Below, piece by piece: positions 59,779-64,000 of a stretch of DNA of 64,000 nt; the stretch's first letter is position 1, and the number at the start of each line of letters is the position of its first letter. The notes beneath the pieces were generated by a model that worked only from the letters and a program-made list of their open reading frames with translations, made no database searches and was not told the DNA's origin. The DNA is taken from NCBI GenBank assembly GCA_037447655.1, contig JBBHKE010001496.1:126001-190000 (forward strand), read 5' to 3'. Source of the stretch: Zygnema cylindricum. Its lineage: Eukaryota > Streptophyta > Zygnematophyceae > Zygnematales > Zygnemataceae. The position numbers and the translations under genes were made by a program.

Positions 59779-62700
59779 ATGTTTGCTCAAAAACTAAATC
59801 CTGTCAATGGCGCCATGGAATGGGTTGTTGTTGACCTGAAAGAAGAAATTCAAGAAGAAAAATTACATACTTGTAATTTCAATAATCCCGATTCGGGTAA
59901 TAATTCCAATTTGGATAATTCAAATTTGGATAATCACAATTCAAATAATTCCAATTTGGATAGGTCCCATTTGAACAATGTCCACACTAAAGACAAGGTC
60001 ACGTCAAAGTCCATGTACAAAGCCACGTGTCAAGCAACCAATGGTCTTCTCGACGCCATCGTGACATCGTCCTATTTGGACATGTTGAATGATGATTTGA
60101 GAAATCAACTTTATGTGAAGGCCATTGAGAAGGTGGTAAAAGAGGGCGACCATGTGCTTGACATAGGGTAAGCGCAACCTTTGTCCTATTGGGAAGGGCA
60201 AATTAGTGTGGATTTGTGCTATTAGAAAGGGCATATTATGTGCGATTTTTTGCTGTTCCAAAGAGAAAATTAAGCCCAAATTTTGTCCTATTATAGATGG
60301 TAGATTAGTGTAGATTTGTCCTATTATAAAGTACAAAGTAAAGTTTAATATGTCGGATTATAAAAGTAGATATTTGTGGATTTGTCCTATTGTAAAGGGC
60401 AAATTAAGCTCAAATATTCTCCTATTTTAAAGAGCAAATTAGTGTGGAATTGTCCTTTTGTGAAGGGGAAACTAAGCTCAAATTTTGTCCTATTTTAAAG
60501 GGCAGTCTATTAAATTGACTTAATTCATAATATTTTGGACTATATCTTATGGGATGTTACAATGGAGTATTTAGATGACATTTGCTAAAGAAAATAGAAA
60601 AAAGTATGAAAAAATTTCCTGACATTCTAACATTTTCATCTTGCATTTTTCTTATAGCCATTGCTAATTGTGGCTCGTTTCATGACTTTTCAAATAAATA
60701 TTTTTTCTAAAATATTTTCAACTGTATGCATCCATTTTTTTTTTTAATCCAACTCATGTCGTTTTATTGTAGCGTGAATTTTATCAGACCCGTTTAAAAA
60801 TGATATTAGTACCCAATTATCTATGACCCATTTCAACTTGTCCTCCAAAAAGATATAATTGAAGTTAGTACCCAATTATTTCCTCCCTTAAATTTTGCCA
60901 TTTATTATCAATGGCCCATTTCAACATTTCCTCCAAACAAATATAATTGATGTTAGTACCCATTTATCCATGACCCGTTTCAACTTTTCCTCGAGAAAAT
61001 CAAAAACGATATTAGTACCCAATTATAACGTTTCCTCCAAACAAAAAAAATACAATTGATATTAGTACCGTATTATGACATTCCCTCCAAAACATGCTAT
61101 TGAAATTAGTACCCGATTATATTCCTATTTTTTTTTTCCGCAGATCTGGCACAGGATTGCTTGCGATGATTTCCCAAAGAGCTTTGGAAAAAATTTCAAT
61201 TCAAAAAAACGATTATAATGCCGGAATTTCGAATATCGATTCAAATAAAAACCTATCTTTATCTTCTCAAAAAGGATTTACTGATTCCGGTTTTAATACT
61301 ACCGAGATTTCGGAGATAAATTCAAATAAAAACGTCTCTTTATCGTCTCAAAAAGGATTTTCCGATTCCGGCTTTGTCACGACATGTGAAAGTTTTCCAC
61401 CAATGGCTCGTCTCGCCCAACAAATTATCGAAAAAAATGGGATGAGTTCCTCAATAAATCTCGTAAAAAAAAGATCTGATGAAATGGAAGTTGGAGAAGG
61501 AAAAGATTTGCCGCAAAAAGTTGATGTATTGGTGAGGATTTTACGGACCTTTTTCTTTCTATAGTGAGAAAAATCCTTGTTTTTTAAGGAAAAAACATTT
61601 TTTTGGTGAGGAAAATTCTTATTTTTTTGGGAGGAAATTGTTGTGTTTGCTAGAAATTTTGTGTTTGCTAGAAATTTTGTGTTTGTGAGAAAAACCCTTG
61701 TTAATGTGAGAAATATCCTTGTTTTTGTGAGTAACATCCTTGCTTTTGTGAAAAAAAAATGTTTTTGTGAAGAAATTCCTTGTTTGCTGAAAAATATCCT
61801 TGCTTTCGTGAAGAAAATCCTTCTTTTTGTGAAGAAAATCCTTGCTTCTGTGAAGAAATTCCTTGTTTTTTTGAAGATTTTTTTTGTTTTTGTGGAGAAA
61901 CTCCTTGTTTTTTGTGAGAAAAGTTCATTAACATTTTTCCAATGTCGTGAAATTTATTTTGAATGTACAAAAATATTTTTTTGCAAAATAATGACTTTTT
62001 ACACAATTTTGAAGTCTGTCGGTCTTCCGGTGTTTATAAAAAATATATTTTCAGCGTTTATTTGTTATTTTTTTCTGCTTCGTCCTTCTCTTTTCCTTTT
62101 TTTTTCTTTTTCCTTGTTTTTGTTTTTGGGTAGGTGACTGCGTTTCTGGGAAAAATCTCGGGCAGGTTTTGAAAAAAAATCTTCAAGCTTTTTCATTTTT
62201 TTTTTATTGTCGATGTTTTCGATTAATACATGTGGACTTCGATACAGTATTCGTTCGCTTTCTGTGCTTCTTCTTTCGTTTTTCTTTTTTTGTTTTCCTC
62301 TTTCTTTTTTTTTTTTTTTTTTTGGGTGGGTGAACTTGATGTTACTATGGGAAAAATCTCAGGCTGGTACCGAAAACTTTGGATCCGGAACTTTTGAATG
62401 AAGGGCTTTTTTTCTTTCTTTTTTCTTTGCATTCCTTTTTTTTATGTCCCCCCTCCCCTTTTTTCTTTTTTCTTTGTATTCCTTTTTTTTATTTCCCCCC
62501 TCCCCTTTTTTCTTTTTTCTTTGTATTCCTTTTTTTTATTTCCCCCCTCCCCTTTTTTCTTTTTTCTTTGTATTCCTTTTTTTTATTTCCCCCCTCCCCT
62601 TTTTTTTTTATTCCTTCTTTTTCCTAACATGATGCTTTTGTGGAAAGTTTTGGGCAGGTATCAGAAATTTTGTATTCGTAGCTTATGCGTGAAAGGCCTT

Positions 62701-63726
62701 ACCTTTTTTTTTTTTTCTTCCCTTTTTTTTTTTGTTCCTCCTTTATTTCTTTTTCTCCTTCTTATTCTTTTTCTCCTTCTTATTATTTTTCTCCTTTTTA
62801 TTCTTGTTCTTCCTTTTTTTCTTTTTCTTCCTTTTTTTCTCTTTTTTATTTCGGGCAGGTATCAGAAATTTTGGATTCAGAACTTTTGGGGGAAGGACTT
62901 TTACCGACTCTCCGTCACAGTCACGCTCACCTTTTGAGGGAGGGAGGGAGAGTAGTTCCTTTCAAAGCCACAGTTTTTGCTCAGGTGTTTTTAATTTCTT
63001 TTTCTTTTTCTTTTTCTTTTTCTTCTTTTTTTTCTTTTTCTTTTTCTTTTTCTTTTTCTTTTTCTACTTCTTTTTCTTTACATTTATAAATAATCATATC
63101 CCATGTGATTTTTTTTTCAAACATAAAGAGATCTTCATATTTGTTATTTCTATTTCATTTCTTATTCCCTTTCCCTTTCTTTTTCTCTTTCCCCTCCTTC
63201 CTCTCCCTCCCTCCCTCCTCCCTCCCTCTCCCCCTCCCCTCCCCCTCCCCTCCCTCCCCCTCCTCCCTCTCCCTCCCTCCCTCCATCTACCCCCTCCTTC
63301 CTCCACATTCTCCAGTTTTTGTCTTTCCACCTTGGGTCTTCCATTCTCCATTCAGCCTGTCATTGAACAGTCTCAGAGATCACCTAAATTCCCTCCTCTC
63401 TCTCTCTCCCTCCCTCTCCCTCCTCCTCCCTCCCTCCCTCCCTCCCTCCCTCCCTCCCTCCCTCGCCAAGAAAAAAATATTATTGTCAGTCAAGTGATCC
63501 TTTTGAGGTATTAACTTTCGTATCACAGTTTTCACTTTTTTTTTTTCTTTTTCTTTTTTTTTTCTGTTTGTCCTTGTTTTTAAGCTTTTTCTTGTTTCTT
63601 TTTTCAGTTAAGTGATCCTTTTGAGGTTTTCACATTCGAGTTTTCGGCTCCTCCAATCGGAGACCGGAAAATTGAAAAAAAAATAATCGCAACCGAAACC
63701 GGTAAAGCTCACGCAATTGTTTCCTG
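59779..63726 (+). CDS. PRMT7: PRMT7-like protein arginine N-methyltransferase, 5' half (continues beyond window)
   Basis: SAM-dependent arginine methyltransferase. Exons: 59779-60167 (MFAQKLNPVNGAMEWVVVD, an Asn-rich insert, then SYLDMLNDDLRNQLY and HVLDIG); 61144-61531 (SGTGLLAMISQRA, then FPPMARLAQQIIEKNG, ending VDVL); 62859-62984 (VSEILDSELLGEGLLPTLRH, then HAHLLREGGRVVPFKATVFAQ); 63608-63726 (LSDPFEVFTFEFSAPPIGD, ending GKAHAIVSW). All joins I could test agree in phase (2, then 0; the last exon ends TG before GTAAAC, completing Trp). Motif I is split by intron 1; exon 3 is the double-E loop with both Glu residues. Exon 4 fits the plant segment LSEP.K.FEFDF..GSVHAVISWW. About 60 residues expected between exons 3 and 4 were not found, so an exon at 62985-63607 may be missed or lost. 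A 27-residue duplicated insert lies between motif I and the acidic post-I segment. The frame is open upstream of the ATG to 59650. Confidence 0.85.
60168..60510 (+). repeat. Minisatellite at the 5' end of PRMT7 intron 1
   Basis: Starting at the donor, about six to seven copies of TTTGTCCTATTgtAAAGGGC plus AAATTAGTGTGGA. The first copy overlaps the sequence adjoining the splice site. Confidence 0.75.
60785..61125 (+). repeat. Tandem ~60-bp repeats near the 3' end of PRMT7 intron 1
   Basis: ATATTAGTACCCAATTATC, then GACCCATTTCAACttTTCCTCCAAA, recurs about five times up to the acceptor at 61143; the last T-tract lies right after a copy. Confidence 0.8.
61532..61935 (+). repeat. Donor-like minisatellite filling the start of PRMT7 intron 2
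   Basis: From the donor GTGAGGATTTTA onward, about 14 copies of GTGAgaAAAATCCTTGTTTTT. Many units keep a GTGAG/GTGAA that resembles a 5' splice site. Confidence 0.8.
62130..62858 (+). repeat. Three upstream copies of the PRMT7 exon 3 acceptor/exon head
   Basis: GGGCAGGTTTTGAAAAA (62151), GGCTGGTACCGAAAACTTTG then GATCCGGAACTTTTG (62362), and GGGCAGGTATCAGAAATTTT then GTATTCGTAG (62652) precede the real GGGCAGGTATCAGAAATTTT at 62854. Upstream intron sequence (GGGAAAAATCTCGGGCAGG type) is duplicated with them. The copy at 62652 keeps the AG and the first 21 exon bases. Confidence 0.9.
62447..62610. repeat. Tandem ~49-bp repeat CCCCTTTTTTCTTTTTTC
   Basis: Four near-identical units of CCCCTCCCCTTTTTTCTTTT plus CTTTGTATTCC, between the second and third exon-3-head copies. 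Confidence 0.85.
63484..63525 (+). repeat. Upstream copy of the PRMT7 exon 4 acceptor/exon head
   Basis: GTCAGTCAAGTGATCCTTTT then GAGGTATT repeats the real TTCAGTTAAGTGATCCTTTT then GAGGTTTT at 63602. It still has AG in place; use would shift to a different downstream sequence. Confidence 0.9.
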
Positions 63727-63812
63727 GTAAACTATGAATTAAACCCTTTTTTTTTCCTTTTTTTTTCCTTTTTTTTTTCTTTTTTTTTTTTTTCCTTTTT
63801 TTTTTTTTTCCT

Positions 63813-63859
<47 letters not shown>

Positions 63860-64000
63860 TTTTTTCCTTTTTTTTTTCTTTTTTTTTCCTTTTTTTTTTT
63901 TTTTTCTTTTTTTTCCTTTTTTTTTTCGTTCATTTGTTTTTTTTGCATTGCTTTTTTTTTTGTTTGTTTTGTTTTGTTTTGTTTTCTTTTCTTCTCTTCT
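63727..64000. repeat. Poly-T rich intronic tract at window end
   Basis: Runs of T broken by CC or C, following the PRMT7 exon 4 donor GTAAAC. The next exon lies outside the window. Confidence 0.85.

Noticed and set aside
63290-63400. Missing PRMT7 exon between exons 3 and 4
   Set aside because: One frame (GLPFSIQPVIEQSQRS) looks slightly protein-like, but it has no clear match to the expected segment and no convincing borders.
1-64000. rRNA or tRNA genes
   Set aside because: No rRNA core sequences or tRNA A/B box plus cloverleaf noticed by eye; a covariance-model scan was not possible.

Overview
This is a stretch of a large, AT-leaning eukaryotic nuclear genome. It has spliceosomal introns, homopolymer and polypyrimidine/polypurine tracts, microsatellites, two 10-base assembly gaps and many nested DNA transposons. 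The protein evidence points to a streptophyte (a charophycean alga or a non-seed land plant are both possible). RPS21e ends in the plant-type [14 protein letters not shown] tail, a phloem-protein-2/Nictaba lectin-like gene is present, the PRMT7 N-terminal half resembles the plant form, and a telo-box plus TATA box precedes the ribosomal protein gene. I cannot name the species.

Layout. 0-3.5 kb: no recognisable gene. 3.6-4.4 kb (-): PP2/Nictaba-like gene with an in-frame stop. 4.6-12.5 kb: low-complexity DNA, minisatellites, a ~57-bp satellite and a MITE carrying a hAT-type insertion. 13.1-16.0 kb: a MITE with a hAT-type insert, abutting a four-level nest of transposons. 16.2-20.6 kb (+): 5' part of a PDR/ABCG-type ABC transporter. 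22.4-24.5 kb (-): a secreted protein with two tandem cysteine-rich, PAN/Apple-like exons. 24.7-28.3 kb: transposon cluster. 28.4-29.4 kb (-): first exon of an unrecognised Ser/Asn-rich protein. 30.8-37.7 kb: MITEs, hAT-type elements and retroelement-like debris. 38.6-40.4 kb (-): wreck of a Ty1/copia element. 41.3-45.0 kb (+): complete RPS21e gene with core promoter. 45.4-48 kb: MITEs and G-rich repeats. 49.1-52.8 kb (-): a multi-exon gene of unknown family. 53-57.6 kb: A-rich DNA, then ~1.6 kb of a 33-bp tandem array carrying TGACGTCA. 59.8 kb to the window end (+): 5' half of a PRMT7-like arginine methyltransferase.

The genes do not form a pathway. The most striking shared feature is architectural. 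In at least four unrelated genes, the 3' splice-acceptor region plus the first ~15-50 nt of the following exon occurs in extra, diverged copies upstream in the same intron. PRMT7 also has minisatellites built on sequence beside its 5' splice sites. I see this as a candidate undescribed mode of intron growth and/or decoy splice-site generation. The second theme is transposon nesting: several MITE families share one terminal core (CACCG..AATCG..ATTAG) with TA target duplications, and hAT-like elements have twice hit the same octamer inside that core.
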